Source of the DNA: Ambrosia x helenae
Taxonomy: Eukaryota; Streptophyta; Magnoliopsida; Asterales; Asteraceae
DNA length: 64,000 nt
Direction: 5' to 3'
Assembly (NCBI GenBank): GCA_030844895.1
Contig: CM061228.1
Span: 31,691,651-31,755,650, forward strand
Each line of letters begins with the position of its first letter. The stretch's first letter is position 1. Shown piece after piece: positions 10,827-23,257 of the stretch. Made by a program: the position numbers and the translations under genes. Below the pieces are notes generated by a model. That model searched no databases, had not been told where the DNA came from, and saw only the letters and a list, made by a program, of their open reading frames with translations.

Positions 10827-12342
10827 TTATATACTATTAATTGCTGTGCTCTTTGAATAGTGATATGGCATTTTCGTAATATAATGATTTTATAAGGGTA
10901 TTGCTGTCTTTTATCCTCCTCATCATCTCATATGTCCTCTCTTCCTGTTTATTTCCCCTCCCTCTAAGTTCTCCATCTCTCTCTCTCTCTCTCTCCTATT
11001 TCTCTCTCTAGAAAACACCGGCTAAAGGAGCTCTAGGTAGACTGCCAGACCAGCATCTCCGCCACAAACGCCGTTTTCTCTCATCTATTGTTTTCATCTT
11101 CGGTGTTTGTGGATGTCTGCTGGTGTAAACAGGTTCTACTCAGACTCTTCGTTTGGAAGCCATCTCTGTTGGCGTTGATGTCGCTTTCGCACGACTGTGT
11201 AGCCCGGCGACCCACGATGACTTTTAACAATTGTTCATCAACCCGATCTCCTTCTGCATGTCGCATATGTAATGGACGGTCAACATATTTAGTGATGTAT
11301 AGAAAGAAGAGATACAGTGGTGGGTGTGGGTGATCCCTGGCAGTGGCTGGATTTTGTAAAAAGAAATAATGTTAGGTTTTTTTAGAGAGAGAGTATAGCG
11401 AGAGGGAGAGATAAGAAGAGAGGGAAAGAAAAACTCCATGGTTGATGGTGACCACTCGGTGGTGAACCGTTGTGTGGTGGTGGAGGTAGAGGTGGAGGTG
11501 GCAGTGGTGGTGTGGTGATGGTTGCAGATAAGAGAGGTAGAAAGGAGCTTAACTTTTTGTTAACTTTTTGTGGTGATGGTGAACATTGTTTTGTTTGGAT
11601 TGTCGTTTGAGTTCAACAGTTTTAACTTTGACGTACATCAAAGCTCACAAGTGTGGGTTGTTCTCATCAATGGTGAACATTTAATTTAATTTTATTGTTT
11701 TTAACTTTATTTTGTTTGTGTTGTAGTAATTGTTTAATGACAGTCGTAAATCCACCTCTACCTTGCTGTAAAGCACTCAAGGAAAATGTTATACATGTGG
11801 CATCATTTTGCTATAATACATAATAGTGTTATTTATTTCTTTAAATTTCGTAACATATATATTTTTTTAATATGTAACATTTTTTTTTTGTCTAAATACA
11901 ATATACTTTTATTTTAGGTCTTAAAAAGTCGTTTACCATTTTTTTTTGTCTAAATATGTAATAAACTTACAAAAAAAATATGACAAACATTAATACATAT
12001 AACTTTTACACGTCAATTTGTTGGGAAACAAATCTAATAAATATAATACGTTTTCATTTTATAACATAAAATGTACTTACTGTATCTTTCACCGTTGAGT
12101 TTTAAAAATTAATAAGAAAAACAACACCGTAAAATTTTTAGACTATATACGCGAATCACATTTCGGTGACATTGTCTAGGTTCAACACATCGTTATAAGA
12201 ATTGTAATGGTGTGTCTGGTTATAGCAAAACGAGACAAATTTCATGTGTTACCTTATGTGTAGATTTTCTTTTTTTGTCGTTTACAACCTAAATGGAATC
12301 TTGATTGTAAAACGCGCAACGCGCGTAATTTTATACAACTAG
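10827..12342 (+). mobile_element. Helitron-like non-autonomous insertion in 3' LTR of A
   Basis: The 5' LTR supplies the empty site: TGATATTGTTTTGATCCC is uninterrupted at 5219-5236 and is split here between A (10826) and T (12343), with no duplication. The insert begins TTATATACTATTAATT, like plant Helitron 5' ends, and ends with CTAG preceded 12 nt upstream by a perfect 6-bp GC hairpin (ACGCGC-AAC-GCGCGT at 12312-12326). Host A|T insertion, CTRR end and hairpin together define a Helitron. No Rep/helicase frame is present. It carries a CT microsatellite (10976-11000) and G-rich GGTGGTGGAGG-type sequence (about 11470-11520) that may be captured; I recognise no gene. Confidence 0.8.
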
Positions 12343-13639
12343 TTGTTTTGATCCCTAAAGGTCCAGACCTGATTTATAAACATTTGTGTCTTTGAAAACT
12401 CATTAAAATCAGTTTCAAAACAAACCCAAACCTCTATACTTGTTATATGTGATGTATTCATGCAAGATAGGATTTTTATCGTTTAAACATGATTGTTCTT
12501 GTGTTATTATTGTGTTTCTGATCTAAATGAGTTAATATGATGATAACCTAGGAGTTTGAAGTTTATAGATGTGTAATATTGATATTAGGCGTTTTGACCC
12601 GTTTGAATGATTATGGTGGATTGATGATGATATGTTGTGTTTTGTTGATTGTTTGAGATTAGGGTTTACTCTAGGATGATGATAGAACAGTTGGATAATG
12701 TCGGACAACGTCGTTATGTGATGAAATCTGGATATTTGCTATTTAGGGTAAGCTTTGCTTGTTGATGTGATACTTACATGCTAGTTATGCTATTTTGGGA
12801 AACCGCATGCATTCGGGACGGCTAGGGTGATGATAAATTAGTGGTTTTTGCTTAAAATAGTTGGGTCAATGTTTTGGGTTGGATATTGGGTGTTTACACA
12901 TGTTTCGGATCTGATTTGGAGGGTTAAACGCGCAAAAAGTCGGAACAGAACAGTACTAGCGATTAGAAGTCCCTAATCGCCTATAATATAGGCGATTGGC
13001 CCCTAATCGCCTATAATATAGGCGATTGGGAGCCCAATCACCATTATTACTAGTGATTACAATTCTATACACTAGTTTGACTCTACTAATCACCAGTTGA
13101 CTTTTCCTAATCACATGTTTGATTCCTAATCGCGTGTATTGCTGTCATATGTGCATTTTAACATCCCGAAACACGGATTGACACCTAGGAACATCTTAGG
13201 AACCCCGTAACATGTCTAATAACTTAGTAACACGTGTTCGGACTTGTTTATGCGTTAATTGGGCGTTATGCTAGATAGGGTGCATATTTGCGCATGCTAA
13301 GTGTTTAATCGCATAATTTGCATGATATCTAGTATGTGGCTAACACGTGGGATGTCGGGTCACCAATGGGATGTCGGGATTTGTCTGGTTGGTCGGATTA
13401 ACGTTTAAACATGTTTTCAACATACACGGTCACGGTCTGGACAACTTGGGGACTGATTAGCCTTCGGGTTAGTAGTCATCACACTTATGTAAACTCATTG
13501 ATAGGTCGCCACTAGTAGGGTCTATCACACACGTATCGGATTTCTATATTACTGAGGAGGCACTCAAAGGTGAGTTCACGGCCCCACTTTTTACTGGTTT
13601 TGCTTTCGGGGGAGAAAACATGCTGGGTACTTGTATTCA

Positions 13640-13800
13640 TTAAAGGTGTGTCAACTCACGTTTTCATATTCATAAAAGGTGTGTCAACTTACGTTTTCGT
13701 ATTCATAAAAGGTGTGTTAACTTACGTTTTCGTACTCATAAAAGGTGTGTCAACTTACGTTTTCGTATTCATAAAAGGTGTGTCATATCACGTTTTGGTA
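13640..13800. repeat. 33-bp minisatellite in 3' LTR of A (5 units)
   Basis: Same unit as in the 5' LTR array at 6520-6760 but two units shorter. Confidence 0.8.
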
Positions 13801-14732
13801 GTCATAAAACCTATGATTTGATAAGTACTCGTATTGGTAAAGCTTACAAGGTAGTCGTTGGTTATATGGTATTACGTACTCGTATTCTTGAATTCTTTAT
13901 GTGTTGGGGTATTCTTTTGGGTTGCTATACGATTCGTTAAAGTCCCGGGGAAAACCATGAATGTGCGGTGGTTGCACAACGGGGGAAATGTGGATAGATC
14001 TATTTGGGCGTGACCGGCCCCACTCGTCGATTGGAGGTCGGACGGGTGCATGTTATCTATTGCGGTATTCTTGTATTCTTGTATTCATGTATTCGGGCAG
14101 GTGTATTCATGTATTCGTGTCCAGTAATGATTTTCCAATCGTAGTAGTGACAGGTGTTCATCTGGTTGGTATGCATGTGGCCTGGTTTGGCCAAGGGTAT
14201 TCTTTGAAACTTTTGGAGTCGTTTAACTTAAAAACTTGTGAACTCACCGGCATTATTTGCTGACGTTTTTAGCATGTTTGTCTCAGGTCGTTGAGGTAGC
14301 AGCATATCATAGGCGCACGGAGTCTCACGGCGTCTAGGATCCACATGCATTTTGTTTAGCATATTCAGACTTTCGTACTTTTGTTGTCGTGTTGTAATAA
14401 AGTTTTACGCTTCCGCAGCGATGGATTGTTTATGAAAACTTAATGGTTTACTTATGTGATTTTTACGTATCATATAGTGTCGTTTATTGTGACCGTTGAC
14501 TTAGATTCTGGTTTGTCACGCGCCTCGTGGTAAAACCCCGCACGTGGAATTTGAGGGTGTGACAAAAGAAATTAACAAGCATAATCTTTTTATAATTTTT
14601 TTATGAAACCTGAGAATTATGTGGTTTTTCTTTTTTTTTTTTTTTGAACTTTTATATTTAACCCAAAATAAAAAGTTTTTAAAACTAAGGTAAAGTTTTT
14701 TTTATATAAAAAATTTATATTTATTGCGGATA

Positions 14733-14772
<40 letters not shown>
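14733..14772. repeat. (TA)n(TG)n microsatellite
   Basis: TA repeats passing into TG repeats, directly abutting the left end of the MITE at 14773. The MITE's other end also abuts TA repeats (15653-15692). Confidence 0.9.
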
Positions 14773-15645
14773 AGAGGATCTGGTAGGAAAATTGTTTTGT
14801 ATAGGAAGTGTAGGAAGTGTTTTCAACCATTAGATCAAATTTGATTAAATCTTTAGATGAAGGGCATTATAGACTTTTTGTCCATTTTTTATTTATTACA
14901 AACCCACTAAATTAGCAACTAACATCTAGATATTTATGAAGATTAATCATCCTAAATTAACTAATTATTCATTATTTTTCATAAGAATCATAAGATATTC
15001 ATATCAAATAAGTTGATCAATACCCAAAAACTTGTTTGATTCTTCAAACAAATAACCCATCTCTATCACTTGTTTGATTATTCAAGTCATGGCAGAAGGT
15101 TAACATCAGGATTGTTTTATAATGAAAGAGAAACAAGTATGCATTAATAAGGAGTGTTTTATAATATCATCGGGAGTGTTTTATAATAACATCAAGAGTG
15201 TTTTATATTGAAACTAAACACAGTAGAAGTGTTTTAAAACTTATATGAGAGAGAAACTAGTGTGCATTAATTAAGGAATTATAGGAATGGTTTCAAAACT
15301 AATAGGAGAGAGAAATTGGTTTTCTCTAAATAAAGTGCATGGTTACTTTTGTTTTGTGAAGATGAATGTTTGACTTTGAATGATATTATTGAAAACAATA
15401 ATTAGGAGAGAGAGAGAGGTACCATAAATGTAAGAAACATTTAAACAGTTTCTAAAAAACTTGATACATAATGACCTTGATACCCTTATTTAAAAAACAT
15501 ATTGACAATCCTACCCTAGTTTCTTTAATATATTAATTAGATTTTAAACACCATCCTACCTTTTAATCTCCACCATCCATCTTTAAATCTAATGGTTCAA
15601 AACATTTCCTACACTTCCTACACAAAACCATTTTCCTACAGGAAC

Positions 15646-15652
<7 letters not shown>
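14773..15652. mobile_element. MITE family M1, copy 1, between TA repeats
   Basis: Terminal inverted repeats of about 50 bp, with core GTAGGAAAATTGTTTTGTRT, GGAAGTG and AACCATTAGAT, face each other at both ends. No coding potential. An inverted relative lies at 42870-43842. The interior has several GTGTTTTATAA motifs. Both ends abut (TA)n, so a target duplication cannot be separated from the microsatellite. Confidence 0.8.
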
Positions 15653-15696
<44 letters not shown>

Positions 15697-15851
15697 GATA
15701 AGTTTAATATAAAAGTTTAACTATGTCGGTTAGAAAAAATATTCGAAAAGAAATAGGATTAATGTATAGGTGATATACATTTACATTTAATATTAAAATA
15801 AATTACAGGGATAATGATAATTTTAAATAACAGAAAGTACGCAAGTTTACA

Positions 15852-16763
15852 GGGGACTAGTTAACCTTTGGGTTAGTAGTCAATACACTTATTCAAACTC
15901 ATTGATAGGTTGTCACTAAGTTGGGTCATCATACACGTGTTGGAATTCTAAGTATCTGAAGGCGCACTATAAGGTGAGTTTCACGGCCCCACTCTTTTAT
16001 TGGTTTTACATTTTCGAGGGAGAAAACATGTTGTATTCTTTAAACGTGTGTCAACTATGTTTTCATAAAAGGTGTGTCAAATATGTTTTGGTATTCACGA
16101 ATTCATTATTTTTTGGAGTATTTCATATATTACTATGCGATCTTTGGAAGTCCTGGGAGAACCATGAATGTGCGGGGATGCACAACCGGGAAATGTGGAT
16201 AGATCTATTTGGGCTTGACCCGCCCCACTCGTCGACCGGAGGTCGGACGGGTGCATGTTGTCTCTTAGGTATTCAGTATTCAGTATTCAGTATTCATTCG
16301 GGCACGTATACAGTATTCACAGTGTTCGAGTCCAGTAATGGTTTTCCATCGCAGTAGTAACAGGTATTCATATGATTTGCATGCATGTGGTCTGGGTTGA
16401 CCATAGGTATTCATTTGGAGTCGGTATTCATTAAAAACCTGTGAACTCACCGGCATTATTTGCTGACGTTTTTAGCATGTTTGTCTCAGGTCGCAAAGTT
16501 AGCAATAATCGATAGGCGCACAGAGTCTCACGGCGTCTAGGATTCATTTGCATTTCATTTGAGTATTTCAGACTTTGAGTTTTACATTTGAGTTGTAATA
16601 ATACATTTTGCTTCCGCTGTGTTAGAACGGTTTTGAAACTCAATGGCAGTTTATGTTGTTTTCATATCATTTAGTTGTCGTTTATTGTGACCGTTGACTT
16701 GGATCCTGGTGCGTAACGCGCCTCGCGATAGAACCCTGCACGTGGAAATTTGAGGGTGTGACA
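15852..16763 (+). mobile_element. Family-1 LTR remnant D (right part)
   Basis: Starts at GGGGACTAGTTAACC, matching family-1 LTRs near 6333 and 13449, and runs to the LTR end GGTGTGACA at 16763. No primer-binding site follows, so it is a 3' or solo LTR. It was broken on the left by insertion of element E. On the right it abuts the RPA-like gene at 16764, apparently interrupting it. Confidence 0.75.
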
Positions 16764-17930
16764 TTAACAGACACTTTTCGACAAACTCCCTGAATGACCT
16801 AAAAAGTGCTCAAATATAAAGAAGCATAATAGCTTTTAAATGTCTATTAAAAATAAATGCTTATTAAAAAAATTAGAATAAATACCTCGGCAGATGTACC
16901 CTGTACATTCTCATATCCATCAACCAACTCTTGAATTATAATATGCTGAAAATTAATCTTAACGACAGTGTACACATGGTACTCATTTACAAGACTGTAA
17001 TCACAAACCTCAAGATTGAAAGTCAGTTTGTTTTCAACAACTGGAGACAACGCAAGCAGGAAACTATTTGTGTTGCTTTGCTTCAACACCCTTTCCCTAA
17101 TATACCATGCAGCAGCTCCAATGATCATCATCACATCTTTATCAAACATCACAAATGATACATCTCCTGATTCATCTTGTACCCTTATCTGCAACTTGAA
17201 CCTAAAACAAATAAAACAGTGTATACATAAAAACATGAATGAAATGAAAATTCTGAAAAAAAAAAAAAAAAAACAGTGTATACATCTACTGATTTAACCT
17301 TATCTGCAACTTGAACCTAAAACAAATAAAACATACTTTATCTAAAAAACTGAATGAAATGAAATGAAAAAACCTGGAAAAATAAACAATGTATACATCT
17401 ACTGATTTACATACTTTGTGGTAATGGAAGTACATTCCCAATCGCATTTTCCACAACCCAAAGCAATAGCAGGCAATTTGAGAACTGTTTCACACACTTC
17501 TCCAGCATTTTGCAAAAACTCCGATTTACTTAAAACTTTCTTGTTACAATTGCGGCAGGCAGCATAACACCAACCATAGTTTTCTTCAACACTTTTTATG
17601 GTGGCAACAACAACAAAAGGCATCGTCTGCACACACAATGTATATTAAACATACACTTTTAAACAATACAAAAATATAGTAAAGTGACGACATATAAAAG
17701 TTACGAATAAAATATTGAAACCTCTTGAATTCCTGGTACAATGACTTAGGCTTCTTCTGTGTCCCAACGATTTGAGAAGTACAACCACACTCTTCTTCTT
17801 GTTTCAACATCAAACTCCGCAATGGATAAGTCCTCTTCCAATTTCTTATAACTCGAGCCTTCGTGTACCACATGTCTTTGGCTGGATACAGATCACAACG
17901 GCTTTCTTCATCGTATATTGCGGTGGACAT
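16764..17930 (-). pseudogene. RPA70 C-terminal-like OB-fold protein gene, truncated by LTR D
   Basis: Resembles replication factor A large-subunit C-terminal domains, which bind single-stranded DNA. Exon 1 about 17722-17930 (ATG at 17930, chosen because a TATA box at 18018 lies upstream). Exon 2 about 17410-17626 holds a zinc-ribbon-like set: WCYAACRNCNKKV, then CGKCDWEC. Exon 3 about 16886-17200 holds the OB-fold strand pattern FKLQIRVQDESGDVSFVMFD. A short next exon ends where LTR D begins, so the C-terminus is lost. The exon 1 to 2 junction does not keep frame with the best GT-AG sites, suggesting an indel. RPA-like genes occur in several plant mobile elements; here it is head-to-head with a Ulp1-like gene. 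Confidence 0.65.
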
Positions 17931-18017
17931 TGTTTTAAGTTTTAAGAGGGAAATTTGAAAATCTTTTTTTAGAAAATTCAAAGCTGATATAAGAAATGGG
18001 TGCATTGGTTATGTGCT

Positions 18018-18025
18018 TATATATA
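18018..18025 (-). promoter_or_regulatory. TATA box of the RPA-like gene
   Basis: On the minus strand CTATATATAA lies about 90 bp before the ATG at 17930. The divergent Ulp1-like gene starts within about 370 bp on the other strand, so the two may have shared this promoter region (about 18026-18390). Confidence 0.4.
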
Positions 18026-18393
18026 GGGAGCTGATGAGGCACGTTTCCCTACGTGGATTTAAATTTTCCCCTTAAAATTCAAAAACTTTGGGCCTAAAAC
18101 AGCTGAGAGGATATTAGTAAACGTCTGTTGTTGGTTGGCAGACCCAGGGATTGAGAACCGCTGTTGAGGGCAACAGCGGTGGTTTCACGTGGCCCACCCT
18201 TTTTTTTGAATATTTTAATGGGATTAATGACGTCAGTTTTTGCATCATACGCGCATTGGTGGCCAGTCTCTCCGGCTGACACCTCAGCTTTCTGACGTCA
18301 CTCACGCTTCTCCTATTATGGAAAGTATAGATAGATTTTAGTGTCTAACAAAAAATGTTAATAGTTGCGTTTGAATAGTAAATAACTTGCATT

Positions 18394-21300
18394 TTGATAT
18401 GTCCCGTTAAAAATATAGATGTTTCGAGGTATGCGATTATTCCATTTGTACAAGTTGACGAATATGAGCAACCTATTAGTACATTGATAAAGAGCAAACA
18501 AGTAAAGAGGAAAAGAGCAGAAGTTGTTGAGTCAACATCATCTGATGAAATTGATGATGCAAAGAAGAAACAAAAAAAAAAGAACAGAAAAGAAAACGTA
18601 TGCTTATTGATGAATCATCATCCGACGAAGTTGTGGACATAAAAAAAAAGTCAAGAAAACAACAGAAAAAGAAGCGTGTAGTTATCGATTCTTCTTCGCC
18701 CGAAGATGTTGGTAAGAAAAAGAAAAAAGGCGTAAAATCTGAAAAAAAAACTGAAAAAAAAGATGAAGCTTCATGAAAAGAATAAGAGCGATAAATTTTT
18801 TGACTACATGCACAGAAGAATAAGCATGAGATTCTCACCTTCAGAATTTATCTCGACAATGAAGATATTGTCGAATGAACAAAAGGAAGATGTTAAAAAG
18901 ATGGGCTTCGAATCAATTTTGACTTTTAAGTATGATTCAACTGCAACAGGATTGGGATTCGGTTAATCATGAACATTGATTATGAAACATGCCAGGTGAA
19001 TGTGGGTGATCGTAAGCTTAACATAACAGATGCAACGGTGCATGAGCTGTTCGGAATACCAATGGGTAAAATACAAGTAAAAGAAACGAATAGACCAAGG
19101 AAAGGCTCTGTAAAAACATTTGATGAATTCAAGAATCAATTCCTAACAAGCAAAGTAACTGTTACCAACGTCCTGAATCTGATAAAAGGCAGTCCAAATT
19201 GTGGTCGCCTGTTTAAGCTAAATTTTTTGGTGCTATGGAACACAATTTTCGGAGAAATAACAAAGTCAACTACCATAAACCAAAGGTTCTTGGAGTCGAT
19301 TGACAATGAAGATGAAATTCCGAATATGAATTGGTGCGCATATATGGTTGAATGTTTGAAAAGGACCAAATCTGAATGGAGTGGATATAAGGAGTTGTAT
19401 AATGGTCCTATAGCTTTACTAACGGTAAGTAACTTTTAAAAAACCATCTATGTTATATATTCAAATACATTCTAATACAAAAATTAATGATATGTTGCTT
19501 GTCACAGATTCTGTACACACGAGTTCCATAAACACATGAAATTAGAGGCTTCCTCAACAAGACCAGCCATCGGTTACATAACATCATCAATAGTGGCTGA
19601 CATGGAAGAGTATGTAAACAACAACAGTCCATTTTACAGTTGATGAAATGCAGCTGCAGCAAAAAAAAAATGATGTGATCGAAGATAGCCCAGGTACTAT
19701 AAATGAAGTTGTCAATGCATTGATGATGATACCAGAACAGAATAATCAAGAACATGTGAGCCTTGATGCGGATTACATAATACGGTGAGCTAAAAGTCCA
19801 ATAGGAAAAGTTATTATGACTGCGATGATGATTTTGAGATATCTGGTGATGAAGATGATAATAACAATACATGAAATGGGATGGATTTGGGGAAGGAAAG
19901 TGAAGAAGATAATTAAACCAAAAAAAAATCAGTGAGGTAAGATGCAAGTATTAAAAATTAAGGCGCAAGCTATTAAAAATTCAAACGCAAGTGCAAGTTA
20001 TAGTTGAATTTTTTTATTTGTATATAGACAAAAACAAAAGTTTAAAAACTTTACACGCAAATGTTATTTTAACATTTTCTTTTCATTCATTTTCAGGAAT
20101 GGGAATCCTTGATGGATAGAAAGATTAACAGATACTAGCAAATTGAGAAAGAGATAAATGAAATGGTTGAAATAATAAGGAAGAAATATTATTGGATTCC
20201 ATCTTTGTTGGAGAGGTGCAACAAATGGAATGCAATTTGTAAGAAAGATAAAAGTCAAACATAAACTAATGAAAAGGTTGAAAACAAAGAGCATGCCGAG
20301 AACTTGGACTATTTTGAAGATCACATACAGCCTTATTCTGATAATCAAGCAAATGATAATACCAGAGGGGATGGTGGTGAGGGTGAGAAAGTTGATAACA
20401 TCACCTTAATAAAAAAATGATTGGATTGATGACCATGTCAGTGATGATATGGTTAACAAAACATCTGATATGGGCAAGGACGGACGACACCATATCTAGT
20501 CAGTTCATGGGTGGGGAAGGAAGGATGTTGAGAAGGATAAAAATGAAGGAGAGAAAGATTGCAACATTGGTGATGATCTTGATAAAGAAGATGATCCAGC
20601 TGGTGGGGTTCAGGTTGACGAAGGAGCTGACAAGGAAGGGATAGAAGAAGATCAAAATGTTGAAAATGAAAGTGTTGATCCGGAAGAAGAATATAAAAGC
20701 GCGATGAATGAAGATTTTCTCAATGATACAGTTGATGATTTCGGGGATGATCATACGGATGTTTATGATGTTATAACAAAAATGCAATTTATCAGGTTGA
20801 TGCAGAAGAAAATGTGGAGACACCAAAGGCTCAACCAATCCCAAAACCTACATCCCCATAAATTCAGCAAGATAAGGATAAGGGTAAACAAGAGGATGAA
20901 CAGGGTCGGGGGAAAAGAGAGAAATTCCCTGCACCACCATTGCTTTCACCATACGTTAACAAGCAGGTTTGCATAGTGGAGAGGTTAACGGGCGAGGAGA
21001 TGATAGTGTTTCAATACATCATGGCGCCCAGAACAGAATATTAGTAAGCTGAAAAATAGTATATAAATATTTTGTTGCATCTTATATGATCTTATTTGAC
21101 TGTTTTCTAAAACATGCAGCCATAATGTATACAAGTCGGTATGGTTGGATGCACCAAAGGTAATAATAGAAAGTTTGTTCGACGGGTTATGGCTACACCA
21201 AGGTGTAGTTGACACATGGGCAGAGCTTTTGAATTATGAGGAATTAAATAATAAAAGTAAAGGCTCTGTTTATAGGTTGTTCTGCAACACACAAACCCTG

Positions 21301-22398
21301 GTATGTTTGTTTTTATTTAGACGCAAGTATTATTATTGTTAAACGCAACTTATAAACTAAATGATGCCTTTAAACGTAAATAATATTAACAACCAAACGC
21401 AAGTATTATGTATTTAAACACACTATTTTTATTCTTGAACACATGTAGCCCGAGAACTACTATTTCCATAATAAATCAATGGAAGAGACATTGGCTATCT
21501 TTTCAAGTAATGTCCTAAACATAATGGGTAGACTAGATGTAAGGAGACCAGATGAATTTGATATAATCATCTGCCCACTGCTGATAGGCCGACATTTCTA
21601 CATGGTATGCTTCAATCTGCAAGATTTAACTATTGAGCTAATTGACAACTCAGCAGTTGGAGATAAAGCCATCCAAAAATACAAAGGAGTCCTGGTGAAA
21701 CTGGTAAAAACAACCCGTATAAAATTTAAAAAACATCTGTGATTATTATTAAAAAGTAACTCATATATTCTTCAAATGGTTTGCAGCGAAAAGTATTATG
21801 CACCTTCCTGAGCAACGCATGCCTATAAAAAAAGAATTCCGGCAACTGGAAAAATAAAAAAATAGAGCGCAGGGAAATGGAGTGGAGAACAACAAATAAT
21901 GATGTCGACTGCGGTGTGGTTGTAATGCGACACATGGAAACATACAAAGGAGAACAAAATTGGTCATGTGGTTTTAAGGAAGAAGGGGCTGAACAGGATA
22001 GACAGATTAAAGGATTGAGGCGTAAATACTGCGCAAAGATGATCCTTAATGAATACAACATGGAAAGGGAACACGTTATTCAACTTGCAGAGAATTTTGA
22101 CATATTTCCTCAAAAGAAAAAAGTGCTCGCAAAAATAAAAGAAAAACTGGAGAAAAGACAAGATGATCTTATCAATGGGGATAAGAAGAAAAAAAAAAGA
22201 ATGAAGAACAAGAAACATTTTTCTTTGTTGAACAAAAAAAAACATATTTCTCTGTTGTCCTTTCTAATGTTTAACATTTGTTGTGTACATTTGGTCATCT
22301 TTTTTAAAACGCAAGTGTTATTATTATTAAACGCAAACATTAAAAAAATGTTCAAAAACAAAATTAAAACGCAAATAGATAAAACTTTGGTAAGGTAA
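18394..22398 (+). pseudogene. Ulp1-like (C48) peptidase gene, decayed, copy 1
   Basis: Ulp1-type cysteine peptidases remove SUMO from proteins; plant transposons often carry such genes. The first block has three repeats of an ESSSDE-type acidic motif followed by Lys-rich stretches (18530-18770). Next is the domain typical of plant transposon-associated Ulp1 proteins (FSPSEFISTMKILS, HELFGIPMG, NWCAYMVECLK; 18790-19425), then an acidic linker and KREKFPAPPLLSPYV. Peptidase exons: to 21043, 21120-21300, 21449-21703, and from 21787. Catalytic His in GRHFYMVCFN, Asp in IELIDNSA, Cys in DCGVVVMRHME (Cys codon 21910-21912). A frameshift near 18960, an in-frame stop near 21826 and further breaks in the linker mark it as a pseudogene. 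The true start is not visible; 18394 is the start of the open frame and not an ATG. Confidence 0.75.
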
Positions 22399-23000
22399 AA
22401 CACAAGTTGTATTTTAGACACTACACTTTATAAAAAATGTGATAACTTACAAAAGAAATGATTTTTTAAACAAAAAAAAAATAACAATTACATTTACATA
22501 AAATAAATTGGGTTTTAGTCAGAAAAAAAAAACTAAATCATTTTGGATGATTGATGTTTTTTAATGTTTTTCTTCAAATATTGAATATATTTACTGCTTG
22601 TTGTAGACATTGTGTTTTTTTTAAACGCAACTTTTATTAATGATAAACGCAAATAATAAATAATTATTCAACAATAGTTTTCAAATTAAAACAAAGCTTA
22701 TTTGTAAAACGCAAGTAGGATAACTTTAAATTAAAATAAAATGCAAGTTGTATAACATTATATTAAAAAATCACATGATTTTTTAAACACTCCCTAAGAA
22801 TTACATTTAACTAATTTACTTTATTTAAAACGCAGAAAAAAACAACAAAAACATAACATTTAAAAAATGGTTGTAAAAAGATGAATTTGTTAAAATAAAA
22901 GTTAATATAAATTAGTAAATTTTAAAAGTGACGGTTTAAAAAGGACAAAATTACCATAGACCATCAAATAGATGTCATTTCACACCTGATAAAAAAAAAA
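19940..23000 (+). repeat. Dispersed AAACGCAA motif region, left block
   Basis: The octamer AAACGCAA, or close forms, recurs about a dozen times in introns and the 3' flank of the Ulp1-like gene (for example near 19974, 21322, 21343, 22309, 22330, 22367, 22625, 22646 and 22709), nearly all in the same orientation. A matching block lies at 38930-39390, beyond element B. Outside the coding exons, 22400-23190 shows nothing else. Confidence 0.55.
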
Positions 23001-23257
23001 AGAAACGTAGTGAGTCATGATGAAATTGAAGACTCTTGAACTTATAAAATTAATTTTTTGAAACGACAAATGTACTTTTATTTATTATACAAAATAAAGA
23101 CAATAAAATAACATAATTTGTGAACATTTTAGGGCAACTCTACATCTTCATTCTCTCTTAACACAAAATATAAAAACCCATCAAAATCAAAGAAAATGGC
23201 AGACAACAGGACCCTGTGCACATGGTGGTATGAGCAAAGAAAATTCAATTTGATAAT

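Larger units (their letters stand above)
4417..14564 (+). mobile_element. Element A: Ty3-type (family-1) LTR retrotransposon, pol deleted
   Basis: A full element from TGTGACACCC to GGTGTGACA, flanked by a perfect 5-bp duplication AAAGA (4412-4416 and 14565-14569). 5' LTR 4417-7504 (3088 bp), 3' LTR 9993-14564 (4572 bp because a Helitron-like insertion sits in it). The internal part is only about 2.5 kb: gag is present, then sequence jumps from just after the nucleocapsid to a short RNase H-like relic, so protease, RT and integrase are missing. Element B is its autonomous-type relative in this window. A is inserted in the LTR of element E. Confidence 0.9.
9993..14564 (+). repeat. 3' LTR of element A
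   Basis: Same start and end as the 5' LTR and closely similar throughout, but interrupted by the Helitron-like insertion 10827-12342. TATA box 10644-10651, five-unit 33-bp minisatellite about 13640-13800, AATAAA at 14396. Confidence 0.9.
2533..15851 (-). mobile_element. 5' LTR of element E, split by nested insertions
   Basis: The LTR edge at 2533 (TATAACACCCC, mutated from TGTAACACCCC) matches the LTR edges at 27287, 30046 and, reversed, 60530. The other edge is placed at 15851: read on the minus strand it begins TGTAAACTTGCG, similar to the solo-LTR start at 58177. The LTR is interrupted by element A (4417-14564) and a MITE (14773-15652). Removing both leaves about 2.3 kb, close to the 2354-bp solo LTR. 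To the right of 15851 the sequence is a family-1 LTR, so E inserted into that. The left flank is outside the window, so the duplication cannot be checked. Confidence 0.65.

Noticed and set aside
11088..11333. 81-codon frame in the Helitron
   Set aside because: No recognisable motif; could be captured sequence but cannot be supported as a gene.
18476..18838. 120-codon Phe/Ser-rich frame on minus
   Set aside because: Antisense of the Lys/Asp/Glu repeat part of Ulp1-like copy 1.
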